DNA of 64,000 nt. Source: Gnomoniopsis sp. IMI 355080 (taxonomy: Eukaryota > Ascomycota > Sordariomycetes > Diaporthales > Gnomoniaceae). Positions 43,098 through 55,663 of the stretch are shown piece by piece (within the stretch, counting starts at the first letter, position 1; the number at the start of each line of letters is the position of its first letter). The notes below the pieces were generated by a model. The model worked only from the letters and a program-made list of their open reading frames with translations, had not been told where the DNA came from and made no database searches. Location: NCBI GenBank assembly GCA_027946555.1, contig JAPEVC010000026.1, positions 124,001 through 188,000 of the forward strand, written 5' to 3'. A program made the position numbers and the translations under genes.

Positions 43098-44363
43098 GAT
43101 GAATGAGGGAATGAAGCCGTGTGGCGAAACGGTTATACACCAGGTTTATCGAGAGAATCAAAAGCCGTCCGGCGACTTGTATAATACAACAAATTCAAAA
43201 GAGACGCTCAGGAATCGATCCTTTGCGAACTCAAATATCAAAGAAGAGAACAAGGAGAGTGTAAGGTTGGAAAGTTATCTAATTACACTCCTCATATCAG
43301 GCAATACAGAACAAGAAAGGCCTGAGAAAGAGATATGTAAAACGCTAACTTTACGCATCTGGACATCAGATAGGTGTTAAATACCAGGCGGCGTTCTGTC
43401 AGGAAAGCCAAGCTGGTAAGAGGAGCCGATGAACAACTTCTCCAAGACGTCGATCCCGCAGGATCAGGCTTGACTTGCCACGACTTGATGAGAATAGAAA
43501 CAATGCCTGGGACGACGCTGAGATGCCAACCCGTCTTGAAGCACATCTTCCCAAAGTAACCGCTGTCGATGAACCTGAAATGATAATGCTATGTGCCTTG
43601 GATGATGGTTGTTTCCAGCGATATCCCCGGCTGAAACCAAGGGGCCCCAGGCAAAAAGTCAGGGTTGGACGATCTTGGCTATCGAGCACGGCTCGAGCAA
43701 TAGTAATACCTGTGGTAAGGCTGTGTGACAAGTGTGATAAACCTTCCCTATATACTACGTCAGCGTGTGAATATGATGCCAGATAGATTGTCTTGTAGAG
43801 CCGCCTCGAGATAAACTCAGACCGTTGCTCTTGTTCTGACTGAATTTAGAATTGTGCATTCTCGAAGCCAGAGTGACTTCTTCAATGGACGTGATGAACC
43901 GCCATACAACACAACAGAGGGGGGTTGTCAACTGTCAGACTACCACTAGGTAGCCACTAGCGGAATAAAGGAAAATTCTCCACGGAGAATATGATCGGGC
44001 GACACCTTGTGGGGCGTAGAAATGTCCGCAAAAGGTATTTCAAATCCGACGAAACGGGCCCCACACGCCCTCCACAGCGGCAACATGTGCCAGTCGGAGC
44101 ATTAATGACCCAAACAATTGGCGTACTAAACATCCCTGGTTTATGGCATATACAAGCAAGCCACTTGGCCACACATACTAGTCCATCTCCAGCAGAATTG
44201 TAGCACGTCGTCGCTGGTGTGACGGAACAGCCTACACAGTAGAAGCCACTTGTTGCCTGTGAGGGGGACAGTGCCTCTTGGACGCCTCACGCCTGTGCGA
44301 ATTGGGCGGTCCCTAAAGCATTTCCACCGGGTGTGGTTCCACCAACTGTAGTGATGTTGGCAT

Positions 44364-44392
44364 CGAGGCTTGTCGACTGGTTGCAAGCCTCG
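44364..44392. repeat. Perfect inverted repeat (hairpin)
   Basis: CGAGGCTTG at 44364-44372 and its exact reverse complement CAAGCCTCG at 44384-44392, separated by 11 bases. It could form a 9-bp stem in DNA or RNA. Isolated in a gene-poor region; function unknown. Confidence 0.6.
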
Positions 44393-46681
44393 GGAAGCTT
44401 GCAGGCGACTGGCGCGAAATTCTCCGAGTCAAGACAGATTCGCGAAAGGGTGTGGCACATCCGGTCGTAGGCGGCTGGGCGAGTCTGGGCAAGTCTGGGG
44501 GAGGAAGACAAGCTCGGCGGGGCGTCTGTCGAATCACGAAGCGTTGTTGGTAAACTCTATGAGAGAGCCGCAAAGGCTTAAACAGGGTATTCAGAACAAG
44601 ATGATCGGAAGCCAAGAGGCTTGAGGATGCAGGTGTAAAACGGGGAAGCATCTTGGCCCACTTGGCAGCACTTGGCAGATCTGGAATTGGGAAGCTTCTT
44701 GTACAAATCCAACAAGTGTGGTTGTTTATCCAGACTGGCCAGGCCAGTGTCTGAATGGTCGAACGCTTGCTTGGTTAAGAAACAATATGCCGCGTCTCGG
44801 TACGGGATTAATGCGCACCGAAGGCGCTGTGGGTCCCAAACCAAGCGTCTGAAGCACAAACAGTCGCCGCGCGAGGCGATCACCAGCGATCACGTACGAG
44901 ATCTCCCACGAGCGAACTCAGTTGCAGACTTGAGACTGCTGGTGGCGAGTAGACTGTAGATCTCAAGTCTGTGTTGCTGCGACAGTCAGAAAGCCGGACT
45001 AGATGATGCAGCCTGATGTCCTTTCAACTTGGTGCACTGTGTGAGGAAATTCGTGCGGCATCGTCAGCCAGCCCTAGCGGCTATCCTCCACATGATCAAG
45101 ATATTTAGTGCGGTTTGCAAGATTAACCATGATGCTCTTTGCCAAAGTTATAACTTCCATGCATGAGAAGGGATGAATAACCTTGATTCTTGTGGAAGTA
45201 GCATGCGAGCATGCCATGCGAGAGTTTCTGCCAGCACTATGCCCAACGTCGATTTGTGGCCTAGAATAGAAAATATGGAAACGGTTTCAAGAAAGAGGTG
45301 AAGTCAAAACAAAGTATGCCCAGGGCCCTCTGGCGCTATCCCCGTTCTGTATCAAGTCCCTCCGACAGCCCCATAAGCTGTCACGCTAAGCCTCTTCAGA
45401 TAAATAGCCCCGTCGCAGCCTTATCCACAAGCGCTGACGCACCCACTCATTTTCTCCGGAAGTGTGGGGGTTTGGTGTACATAGTACATAGTATGGAAAC
45501 TCACTGCGCACATACTACGGTAGACTGGAAATTGGACTTTATGAATATGAAGTATTTGTGTGTTCTGGTTTGATCACGTTGGTTAGAGAAGCCATCTGAT
45601 TTCGAACACACGTAATCGTCTGATTTCTGTAGCGCGTGCACTATTCCCCCACATCGGCGCTAGTCCGCTTGGGAAGGGGCGAAGCCATCGTCACATGAAC
45701 CACTGCAACCACTGCAAGCACATCACGTAGCAAGTATGGGGCAGGAAACCCTTCGAATGGCCCACTAAGTGATTAAGCCCACACAGTCGTCAGTAAGATT
45801 CCTATTAATGTAGAACTTCGGTTTGTTTCTGATGGACCAATTTTTATGTTGTACTTTGCCCACAGGTAGCTCTGAGAGCTGGAACTTGTGCAAAGACCTA
45901 AACATCAACATCAGACATTCTCAAGCTGGTCTGAATCAAACTCAAATAGTAGCTCCACCTTGACCTTTGAGAATTGGAACGGAAGAGATTGATGTTTCAA
46001 ACTGTTTGAATGTACGACAATGGAATGACACCAAATATGAGCATTATTTAAATTTTCGGCGTGCATTGAATTATTGGGCGCCCGTCAGTGTAGAGAGAAC
46101 TTACGATACACCGCTTGAGCTATGCTAAAGCTTGAAGAGAGTTGACACAGCCAGATCTTCGTTACAAAAGACCCAATTAACTAGGTCATGTACATAGTAA
46201 GACAAGTGCTCAGATCTTGGTCCTCTTGAAGCAAGCATATCGACCATACTTAGAAAGACATATTAGCCCACGGCAAGCCAAAGTCACCAATTTCGAGCAT
46301 ATATCAGCTCGGGAGAGAAGGCGAGAGGGGAAGTGCAAAAAGACAAAACCGGACAAAATTTGTTTATAAAATTCCTTGCGTCTCTGAAGGATTTCTCATA
46401 CTGGTATCAAGATGTCCTATTCAATTGCAACGAAACTGTCTGGAACTCATGGCCCAACACACCGTCTGTGTACGCTCGCACTGCAAGGGGCTACATTGAG
46501 ACATGACTATTTGCCAATCACTGTGGTATCCAACATGTCCATGTCTTACCACTGACAATGTGTGAACGACCAAGTATATCTGCTTGTCGCGCCCGGCTTC
46601 TCTCCGTACCTACTCAATCTCTCAAGCGAGGGTGGGCCATCGGGATTTGGCGGTGAGGGCCAATATGTCTGAAAAGGAGTC

Positions 46682-46691
46682 TACCTAGGTA
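46682..46691. repeat. TACCTAGGTA palindrome, copy 3
   Basis: Exact copy of the decamer, about 375 bases beyond the 3' end of the CDF transporter gene. Confidence 0.8.
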
Positions 46692-47066
46692 TCAGATGAT
46701 CATCGTCTCGATCAGACCTACCGTATATCCTGTTTATCACATTCTAAACTTGGCGATGAGACAGGTCTCGGTTTGGGACATGTGCGGCATATCTGTGGCC
46801 CCATCACGATGGACTGTATCCTTTATAATCTGCCCAATCTGCTTTATTAATGCCAAAAGGCGCACGCTCCTGCTCATGCTGCACCGTGGCCGGTGTTCTA
46901 TCGGATATCTTTCCTGGATGCGGATGCAACGAATGTGTCTATGTTACCAATACTCTCACCGCCCATCCTCCATTTTGCCCAGAACCAGCCGTACCTAAAC
47001 CTTTTTTTGTACAGCCACCCATCCAATCAGTCAATCGGCAAACATCCATACTCGTGACAGAACTCA

Positions 47067-49070
47067 TCAATCCCCCCGGCTCGTTACGCCATCACTGGCA
47101 TTCTCCTCTGCTACCTTGTCCTTGGTGCTCCTCTTGAACGACATCAGGACCTCCTTCAGGTTGCGTCGCTTCTTGCGCGGCTCATACAGCGCCTTGTGCT
47201 CTGTGCCAATGTCGTGTTGGGACTCGTAGTCGACGTGCACGAATGCGCGCTCAACGTCGCCCAATCCTTCCATCTTGCGCTGCAGGCTCTGCGACACGTC
47301 GTGCGTGATTTTGAGCGGTAGGTTCTCGTCCATGACGACGTCGACCTCGACGTAGTACTTTTGCCCTGCGTGGTAGGCGCGGCACTAAGGGATACGTCAG
47401 TTTCCAATATGTCTTGTGTATACTGGATCACCCCCAAGACGATCGCGATCGTTCCCGGGCTGTTGGGAGAATGGTGTGGGAGAAACTCACCGTGTCGACC
47501 TTCTGGATATGCGCATCGTGCGTGATCGTCATGTAGACCAACTTGCTGATGAACTCCTTCGGTGCCGATTTTCCTACCAGCAACCACACTTGCTCAAAGG
47601 CATTGGAGACCCACGAGAAGAGGATCAGCAGCGCAATGCAGATGGCACCGATAGGGTCCAGGTACCACACAAAGCGGTCTCCCACAATGGACATGACCAG
47701 ACCAAAGATGTTGACAACGATGTCGTTTCGGTGATCGATCTGACGGACAGAGTGTTAGATGGGCATGCATGTTGATGTCTTTTTTGGGGTGATGGGTCCC
47801 TTAGGTTCAGACTTACGAAGAAGACGTGCACGGAGGGAAATCTGCGCAGGAAGAAGCAGTAGACCATCAGTGTGGACTTGGCACCAACTATACAAGCCCG
47901 ATCAGTCCAAAGCCCCACTCCATGTCATGGTACAAGGTCATTATTGGAAGGACTTACTAGCACAGGCGACACAGACCAAAGGTACGATCTGGAGAGGCTC
48001 GTCCGTCTTTGCTCCGGCGCCGAGGGCCGTACCGGACTCGACCAGAAGCAGCACGGCGACTGTTGTCATCAAAGCGCAAAAGAGGATGATGCCGATGGTT
48101 TCCATTCTTGTCCGGCCCACAGGATACTTGTATACACTAGGACGGGCGGCCATACGCGCCGTGGTGAACATGACGCCAGAAGACACTAGGTCCATCTACC
48201 AACTGTCAGATGCCTAGTCCATAACCGAGTGCCTCATTGTGACAAGAAACTTACGAATGCATCGGCAGCTGTCGCGAACAGCGAAAGCGATCCAGTGGAT
48301 ACGGCAGCATAGAGCTGAATGCAGAAGAGGCAAAAGTTTACGCCAAACGACGCGTTGATGGCGAACTTAATCTTTGGGCCCATCTTGATGTCCTCCGCGA
48401 CACCGAGACGCTCTTCGTCGCCCGCGCCGAGGAATTGGTCAATCAGCTCATTTTGTCGAGTGTAATACTTTTTTAGCTTCCGCTTGTTGCCGTGGGGGTA
48501 GTCGGCCTTGATCTGCTTGCTGGAGATGTTCTCGCGCTTGCGGGCCTCAAAGGACATAGGATCTAAGCCATCGTAGTTGGAGGTGTCGGTTGTTGACGAC
48601 GGTGCGACTGTGTGCGCTGCTGTTTCCTTGGTTGTGCTGCCTACCTTCTCTATGGTGAGGTCAGAGGAAGGTGTCTTTGATGATGCTTGTATATCGAGAT
48701 CTTTATTGTCTGTTTCCCGGGAGAAAAAAGCAAAACAAGTTGTCAGCCAATTGCAGCTTGTAACATGAGTATTATTGTCAAGCTTCGGGAAGTACGATGT
48801 TATGGGTCCACATGTACTGACTGGCTTCCAAGCCATGTGCCCAGTGATGTGTTGATGAGTGTTTGAAACATTCTCCGCGTGAGCGACAGCAGGACTCGAC
48901 CAGAAAGAAACTCAAAAACTATGAGAGCGGATGTATGTGTGCTCGAGCTCGGGCAGCGGCTCGATGATTTGGTCTCAGGAGAAACACAAGAGAAAATCAT
49001 GTAACATACCTTGTGTGTTAGGCACCGCTGATCCTTGGGATGAATTTGGTGATTTCTCGTTGGACGACAT
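47067..49070 (-). CDS. Cation diffusion facilitator, Mn-type
   Basis: Exons (transcript order) 49010..49070, 48255..48709, 47958..48195, 47817..47887, 47491..47739 and 47067..47384 give 463 aa. An N-terminal hydrophilic region of ~130 residues precedes six membrane helices and a cytosolic C-terminal domain (CRAYHAGQKYYVEVDVVMDENLPL) typical of CDF exporters. The metal site in TM2 is ADAFMDL and in TM5 DHRND, both DxxxD, the combination known for the manganese CDF subgroup (Zn members use HxxxD). It likely moves Mn2+ into the vacuole, Golgi or ER, or out of the cell. Both DxxxD motifs are split by or abut introns (DAF|MD; F|IDHRND). The first intron (300 nt) is the longest in the window, so the 20-residue first exon is the least certain part. 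Confidence 0.9.
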
Positions 49071-52000
49071 TTTGAACAAGGACCTTCCGTAGAAGTGACC
49101 TTTCTGTGGGAAACTCGAAGGTTCAGCAGCGGAAGTCTTGGGCGTACAAAAGTCTCGCGTCGCTTGTTGTCAAGTTCGGTATTGTTGCACGATGGGCAAC
49201 GTGGGAGGATGGGAAGAAGGAAGATGCGAAGCTCAAATCATGAAAAGGGCATATGCTCTTTTTGCCAGGTCGAGCCATATATTGAGGCCTAGATTCGCTT
49301 TTTCAAAAGACCTTCCATCCCTGCGAGTGCTCGGTCTCTGAGCTCCGTAGAAGGAACCGGATTCAGGCCACAAATGATGCGCGCGGAGGCGAGAGAATGC
49401 GGCCAAACGAGCCCCTTCACACACTTTGCTCGGTCTCGGAACGACATAGTGGGAAGCAGGCTTTACCACGGCGGGCACTAACAGGAAACAAGCGCAATCC
49501 CGCCAGTCTGGGCAGCTAACAGAGGCGAATTTAGCGTGTAGTTCAGACGGGACGAGCCTAGATTGGATTTGACCAGTCGTGTCAAAGCTCTTTCGCATGG
49601 TTGCAAGGTCACATAGCAAGGTGTGGTGCCAAAGCGTATTGTCTGACACCGGTAGGGCTAATGGACAAGGAAGCTTGTATCATTGGCCTGCATAGCAGCC
49701 AAGCAGCCAAGGTACCCGGAAGTCGTAGCCGGGCAGGGCAGGTCGAGACGACTTAGACCAGGAACCACACGCCGATCACTGGGCCCATCTGGGTCGGGAC
49801 AGGTCCACTGCCACACATGGCCGCCCCGTATATATGCAATTCGATCAAGTCAGACAAACACCGGTGGCTAGCACACGACAATATGTGGAGCTTCTTATAG
49901 CATTTTATCTCGCAAATCCATCATGGTTGAAGAGGCATTCCGTAGGTTCGGTGAGAATATTGTCCCGTCAGTCATCTACGTACCGGGTTGAGGAGACGGT
50001 CAACAAATCTCCATTTTCCAAGCTCGGACGGCCAAGGCCATGGGCGGCAAATCTTGAATCATTTTTTGAAAAATTAGGGCGGTTGACAACCGTGTCAAAA
50101 CATGACCGCATATGTAGTAGCAAAGAACGAACTGTGGTGCTTTTTTCCCCCCCAATCTTTGACTGAACTCTTTGTAATCAGAGATACATGATTGAACGAC
50201 GGCGTTTGGAAACATTGCCAAATAGAAGCTGGGGATTGACACTGGACTGGTTGCATTGGGTACATAGCACCGTTGTATTATCAGTGGAAGAAGGAGGCTG
50301 GGAACTAAGATCCTCAAGAGCCGGCGGAGGCAATATATACCAACTAGCCTGTTATTATAGGTCATGTGCAGCACATATATTGTCGTAACCAGGTCATGAG
50401 TCGATTTCGTCCCAGAAACAACTGTCCCTTGCGTCGCTGATCGTAGGTCAGTAAAGAGTCATTGGAGCTTGGTGACGAGGCAGGTGGCACATATGCTCTG
50501 AGCACCGTGAGGCGACTCCACATTCTTTAATCGGCCCGGGGGCGCAAATTCACAACTGGGGGGACAAGATGCACTACATATCCGTCATGCTACTATAGTA
50601 ACAGTGCTATGTCCTATTCTAATCTGCCATAGGAATACCAACCTAGGTAGCTATGCCAGGTCTACCGTCCGTGAGGGCTCTCCAGAGTTATGACTGGTCA
50701 TCCACGTGTTTCAACTTGTCCTTGCCATACACGGACCTATATAGGACTATGTAGGGGCCAAGGTAGCACTGTCTCGGTGACATCGACCAATCCCAGTTTC
50801 GTGAACCTTATCCGCTAGCTGCGCCGTGGTAATTCTACATGTTATTACTATGTAACGCCTCTCTGTTTTTTCTGGAAAGGTGAGTTGCGATAGCCAACAG
50901 TGGCAAAGTTCAACAGAAATCAGTATGTGAACCTTGCGGTCCAGGCCGGGAGCTTTTCGACATCTGCCGGCATCGACTCCACTGCGGGTAGCGGACCCTC
51001 TCCCGCACCAGCTTAAAAGAGTGGGACTCGTTCCGAATAAGTTTGAGACATGACATGGGGCTGATGGGGTCCAGCCCAAGTACCTACTCCCGAATAAGCC
51101 TTAGTCCTGACAGCCCTAGGCTGCATTAAACTGGTTGTCATTTGATTTACTTTGTGTGGACAATCTATCAAGGCAACCTAGAAATCGCTCTGGGAGTAGA
51201 TCGTGACTCCGTATTTTTATTACAATCTGTACCATTCAAGCATCAAGCAGGTAAGACGGAGCCTAGTATATTATACTTTATATGACAAGTGTATTATATA
51301 TTATTATTCTCGTGTGCACTACCGTCAGGCGTTCTTCCTATGCGGAATACCCAGGCCCAAGTGGGTCAACCTTGACAGCTTTGACTGAGGCAAAGAGGCA
51401 AACAATAAGCTGCCTACTTCGATGTCCTGCAGAGCTTCCGTGACCCCTTTGAGGAATCCAATCCCCCCCTCCCCGGGGAGATTGTCTGAAGTGTTCATCA
51501 AAGAGCACACATTGCTAGCATTGTTAAAGATGCAAAAGCAAGATCGCTGGTGCTCGAGAGGAGGTGCCTGATAAGTATCTAACTCGTACTTAGTCACATT
51601 CTCTATATTCACCGATTTAGGTATTGATTAGCCTACTTTGAAACCACTGGAGGTGTATTGTTACCACATCAGACCGCACCTTTGAGGGAAGGGGTAATCC
51701 AAATCATCCGAACTACACGTAACAGATGACAGTCTTTACAAGTGAGCGGATAGCTTGGCCAGTACTAAGGACGCACGAATATATGACCAATTGAAGACCC
51801 GGCAATGGTAATAAGCGCTGTCTTAGTTGAAGGGACGCACACTGCAAGATCAGTCGACCTCGGGACCCAAGCCCTATGAAACCTAGCATAGCACAGCCCG
51901 TTATTCGAGTTATTTCGCTCTACGGCATTGATATGGCTCCATGTTCGCTCGCAACAGATTGCTCATCGTGTTTCCAACTCCCAATCCTATCATACGGGCT

Positions 52001-54025
52001 CGGTTTTCAGGCCAGCTCAGCTCGGCGAAACAAGTGTTTTCCGATGCATTATAGATTCTTGTTGCTGAAGCTCATGCACCACCTCGAGCCGTCACATTGG
52101 TGTCTGGAGGGGCTGCAGCGCCAAGTGCGATTTGGCGTAATTGGTTTTAAGGCTTGCTTCCTAGAATCGCAACTTTTTCTGATCAGCAATTTGCGACTCA
52201 CTGCCCAAGCCGTCGTCTTAAGGTGCTCTCGCAATCGTGGTCACTGCATGGGTCACAGCAGCCTATATCCTTGAGCTTTGGCAGCAGATAGTGAACTGCT
52301 TCATGTCTCCCGCTCTGCGAATGGTCTCTAGTATCCCCAGTGGCTAATCGTCTCGTACTTTGCATCCTCTCTCGAAGTCCTTCCGGACAACTCTCTCACC
52401 ACCTTCAGCGGAGCATCCAGCGTACTTGCCTCTCCTCACAAGCTCCCCAATCATGGGGTGGCTACACAAAGTTTCATGAAAGCTCTTGTGCCTCCACAAA
52501 TGCTTGAAATTTTAACCAATTCCCTGCCGATCGCCTTGCGCAGCACTTCATATCCTCTTGGCACCAGATTTCCGCCTGTTCATACTAAAGTCAACCGTCT
52601 CCCCTTTTTTGTATTTAGGATGGAACGGAAGGAACAGTATAGAGAAATCGAGATAAGTTTCTAAGTTCTCTTCCCAAGCAATTGAATGGCTCGTTGCTAA
52701 GACTTCGTATGCATTATCGATAATTCGGCGCGATTGATTGGGCTGTGGTGACGTCGATGCAGATCTTAGCCCAGGAGGAATGTTGAAACATACTGCCGGA
52801 TCTCAAGGCCAGCAAGTCGACCTTGTGCCTTTCTGAGAGCGTGTCGATGATTGTACAAAGGCGTGTGGCGGCGGTAGACCCGAAGTCAATGATGACGGGC
52901 CGACAACGCAATACTGGTACTCTTGACCGGAAAAGTGGCCCTCGGACCAATTTTGGGGCGAGATAGGCAAGTAAGTTGTAGAGAAAGAGCTCCGAGGATC
53001 CAGTAACCTCGTAAGATGGCTAGGAATATTCAAAGGGTGACGCCAGTCAGTGGTCCCGAGGTGAGTGCTTCTGATGAGTTCTCCAGAGTCTCAAGACCCG
53101 CGATGGCGGTAGCCTCAGCCGGTTCTGTCTACCTATGCAATCGTGGCTTTGGCGATAAGGCGATTCGATTTAGGGATGTGTCTATAGCACATCGAAAATC
53201 AGTGCGAGAATTGGAGCATGCGGCTTACACAATCGGGAGGACACCAATCTGCGCAACTCGCTGCCAATGGTGGACTCCGGTTCAGATGCCTGGGGCCCGC
53301 CTTGAAGAAGACCTGGAGCGCGGGTTCTCATTCTTTTGTGAAATGGGTAGAATTTGTCACAGTCGTAGTGAACGCCGCCTCTCTTCCCAATATTTCCAAT
53401 CGGGGAGTCAGGGTATCTTCCGAGGTGCGTGAGACATCGCAGGCGGTATTCTTTATGGAAACTAGGCTATGGCAAGCACGTGAATACTTCCAGTTTGAAA
53501 AGGCCTCGAATATAGGAAGGATAGTAAAGTTGTGGTGAGGGATAACGTGGAGAGGTTTGGATTAGTGACACATACGGATCTTCAACGGTTCACGACGTTG
53601 CGCATGAGCACTCCATTGTCAATAATCTGGGACTTGCCAGCTTCTACTAACTTCTCTCGTACATGGAGGAAATGATCGATTTACCAAAAGTCTTGCCATC
53701 ACAGACGAGGGCAATTTGTTCTTTGCCATCCACTTGAACAGATGTGATCTCCCATGTTGGTATTGAATATCCGAAGCGTGAAGTCATGGAATTTTGGACT
53801 TTGAGGTTCGCCCCAGGGTTATCCCTGTGACTGACTGCATATGCGGGCCGCGGCCGAACCCGGGCCTATCAGCCGAGCCGCAAAGAAAAGAAGGTCAATT
53901 GATGATGGCCTGACTTGACGATTTTCTACCGGCATCTTTCTTTTCCTCTCCGACATCACCCACTTCACAACATCACCACACGCCCCGACTGTGGTCTCCT
54001 CGACCATCTACTGTATGTCGGCCTC
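49071..54025. other. Gene-poor region, 5.0 kb
   Basis: The longest non-genic stretch. ORFs reach at most about 138 codons (53016-53432, 51876-52274) and show no domain or codon pattern I would trust. An AT-rich stretch with TATA/ATTAT runs lies at about 51,200-51,320. An AACCTAGGTAG site lies at 50640-50650. The last ~110 bases are the cox15 5' leader. I see no RNA gene or transposon hallmark. Confidence 0.5.
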
Positions 54026-55663
54026 ATGGCGTTCTTCCAGCCCGCACCCGTGCTAGGCAGGGCCGCCGTGAAAAGACTAGCCCGCCAAGTCTCGAAGCTA
54101 TCACGGCCATCGTCGTCGCCCCTCGCACTGTCGAACTCGACTTCGGCTGCGAGAGCGGCCTCTTCTTTCGTGTGCCGACAGTGTCTCCACACAACCAGAA
54201 GCTCTAAGCCCTCGCTCTCAGTCTTGTCTTCTGTGCCACATTCTCAAACGACACAGCTCCAGATCCCAGTGTCCTCCTTCGCCCGTCGTCTGAACACAAG
54301 CAGCAGCAAGAATACGGCAACCGCCGCGTCCTTCGACACCAAGTATGAGGCTGATTCAACAGCTTCCACCACCACCGATAACGCCAAATCTAAGAACAAA
54401 TCCTTCCCTGAAACCAGCTCTAAATCCGTAGCATACTGGCTCCTCGGCAGCGCAGCCAGCGTCTTTGGCATCGTTGTCTTCGGCGGGCTTACACGGCTTA
54501 CAGAATCCGGGTATGTACATCAAATACTACACATTTTACCCCAGAATCGCAATTTGGACCGCTCGCTGACTTGCCAATCTCCTTGTAGTCTATCCATAAC
54601 AGAATGGCGCCCCGTCACCGGCTCGCTACCACCGCTTTCTGCTGCCGATTGGGACCTTGAGTTCACCAAGTATCGAGCCTCGCCCGAGTTTGCCAAGCTC
54701 AACCCGCACATGACGCTCGATGAGTTCAAGCAAATCTACTTCATGGAGTGGGCGCACCGGCTCTGGGGTCGCGTCATCGGCATGAGCTTTGTCATCCCTA
54801 CGATCTACTTCATCGCGCGCCGCCGTGTCAGCCGCCCCATGGCTTTCCAGCTCGTTGGTATCTCTGCGCTTATCGGCTTCCAGGGCGTTATTGGCTGGTG
54901 GATGGTCGCGTCGGGGCTGAAGGATGATTTGTTCGCAGAAGGCGCCCACCCTCGTGTGAGCCAGTATCGCCTTACGACGCATCTTGCGACCGCTTTCGTC
55001 TGCTACAGCTGGATGCTCGTCGCGGGGCTGAGCGTCCTGCGCACGCACGCCCTCGTCGCCAACCCTGCCGCCACGCACGCCCTCGCCAAGACGCTCGCCA
55101 CACCGACCCTCTCGCGCTTCCGCGCCGCCGCCACTGCTCTCACTGCGCTTGTCTTCGTCACCGCGCTCAGCGGCGCGCTCGTGGCAGGACTGGATGCCGG
55201 ACTCATCTACAACGAGTTCCCAATGATGGGCCTCGGCCTCACCCCGCCCAAGTCCGAGCTCTTCGATGCCTTCTACTCGCGCAAGCCTGATGGAAGCGAC
55301 ATCTGGTGGCGCAACATGCTTGAGAATCCTTCGCTGGTCCAGCTCGACCACCGCATCATGGCTATGAGCGTGTGCGCGTCCGTTTTGGCGCTCTTTACCT
55401 ATAGCCGGATGGGGCGGGTGAAAGCTGCGTTGCCAGCGGATGCGCGCAAGGCGACTATGGGCGTCTTGCATCTCATGCTGGTGCAAGTGACACTGGGTAT
55501 CTCGACGCTGATATACATCGTGCCCACAGGATTGGCCGCGACGCACCAGGCAGGCGCCTTGGCGCTCTTGACGGGAATGCTCGTGCTGGGGACGCGGCTC
55601 CGAGTGCCTAGGGGAGTGATGGCGCAAGTGCAGCGCAGGTTGAAGACCCTGCAAACCAAGTAA
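54026..55663 (+). CDS. cox15: Heme A synthase Cox15
   Basis: Exons 54026..54510 and 54589..55663 give 519 aa. The frame is open further up to 53915, but the Met at 54026 starts a basic, Ser-rich mitochondrial presequence ([20 protein letters not shown]) and is preferred. The 78-nt intron (GTATGT ... TTGTAG) is in phase and stop-free; removing it restores [21 protein letters not shown], a hallmark Cox15/CtaA block. Eight membrane helices follow with the heme-ligand-type histidines in [32 protein letters not shown] and [11 protein letters not shown]. The enzyme oxidises the C8 methyl of heme O to give heme A for cytochrome c oxidase in the inner mitochondrial membrane. It is convergent with the lysyl-tRNA synthetase gene. 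Confidence 0.96.
   Translation: [545 protein letters not shown]

Larger units (their letters stand above)
43098..47066. other. Gene-poor region, 4.0 kb
   Basis: No supported gene on either strand; no ORF exceeds about 112 codons and none has a recognisable motif. It contains the ZIP promoter at its left end, a perfect 9-bp inverted repeat at 44364-44392, a tandem CACTTGGCAG pair near 44657-44678, and a TACCTAGGTA copy at 46682-46691. No transposon signature found. Confidence 0.5.

Noticed and set aside
51876..52274. 132-codon ORF
   Set aside because: Composition is rich in Cys, Leu and Ser without domain pattern; consistent with chance in a long non-coding gap.
53016..53538. Overlapping plus-strand ORFs of 138 and 106 codons in the gene-poor region
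   Set aside because: They overlap in different frames, have no family resemblance, no convincing splice partners and no conserved motif.
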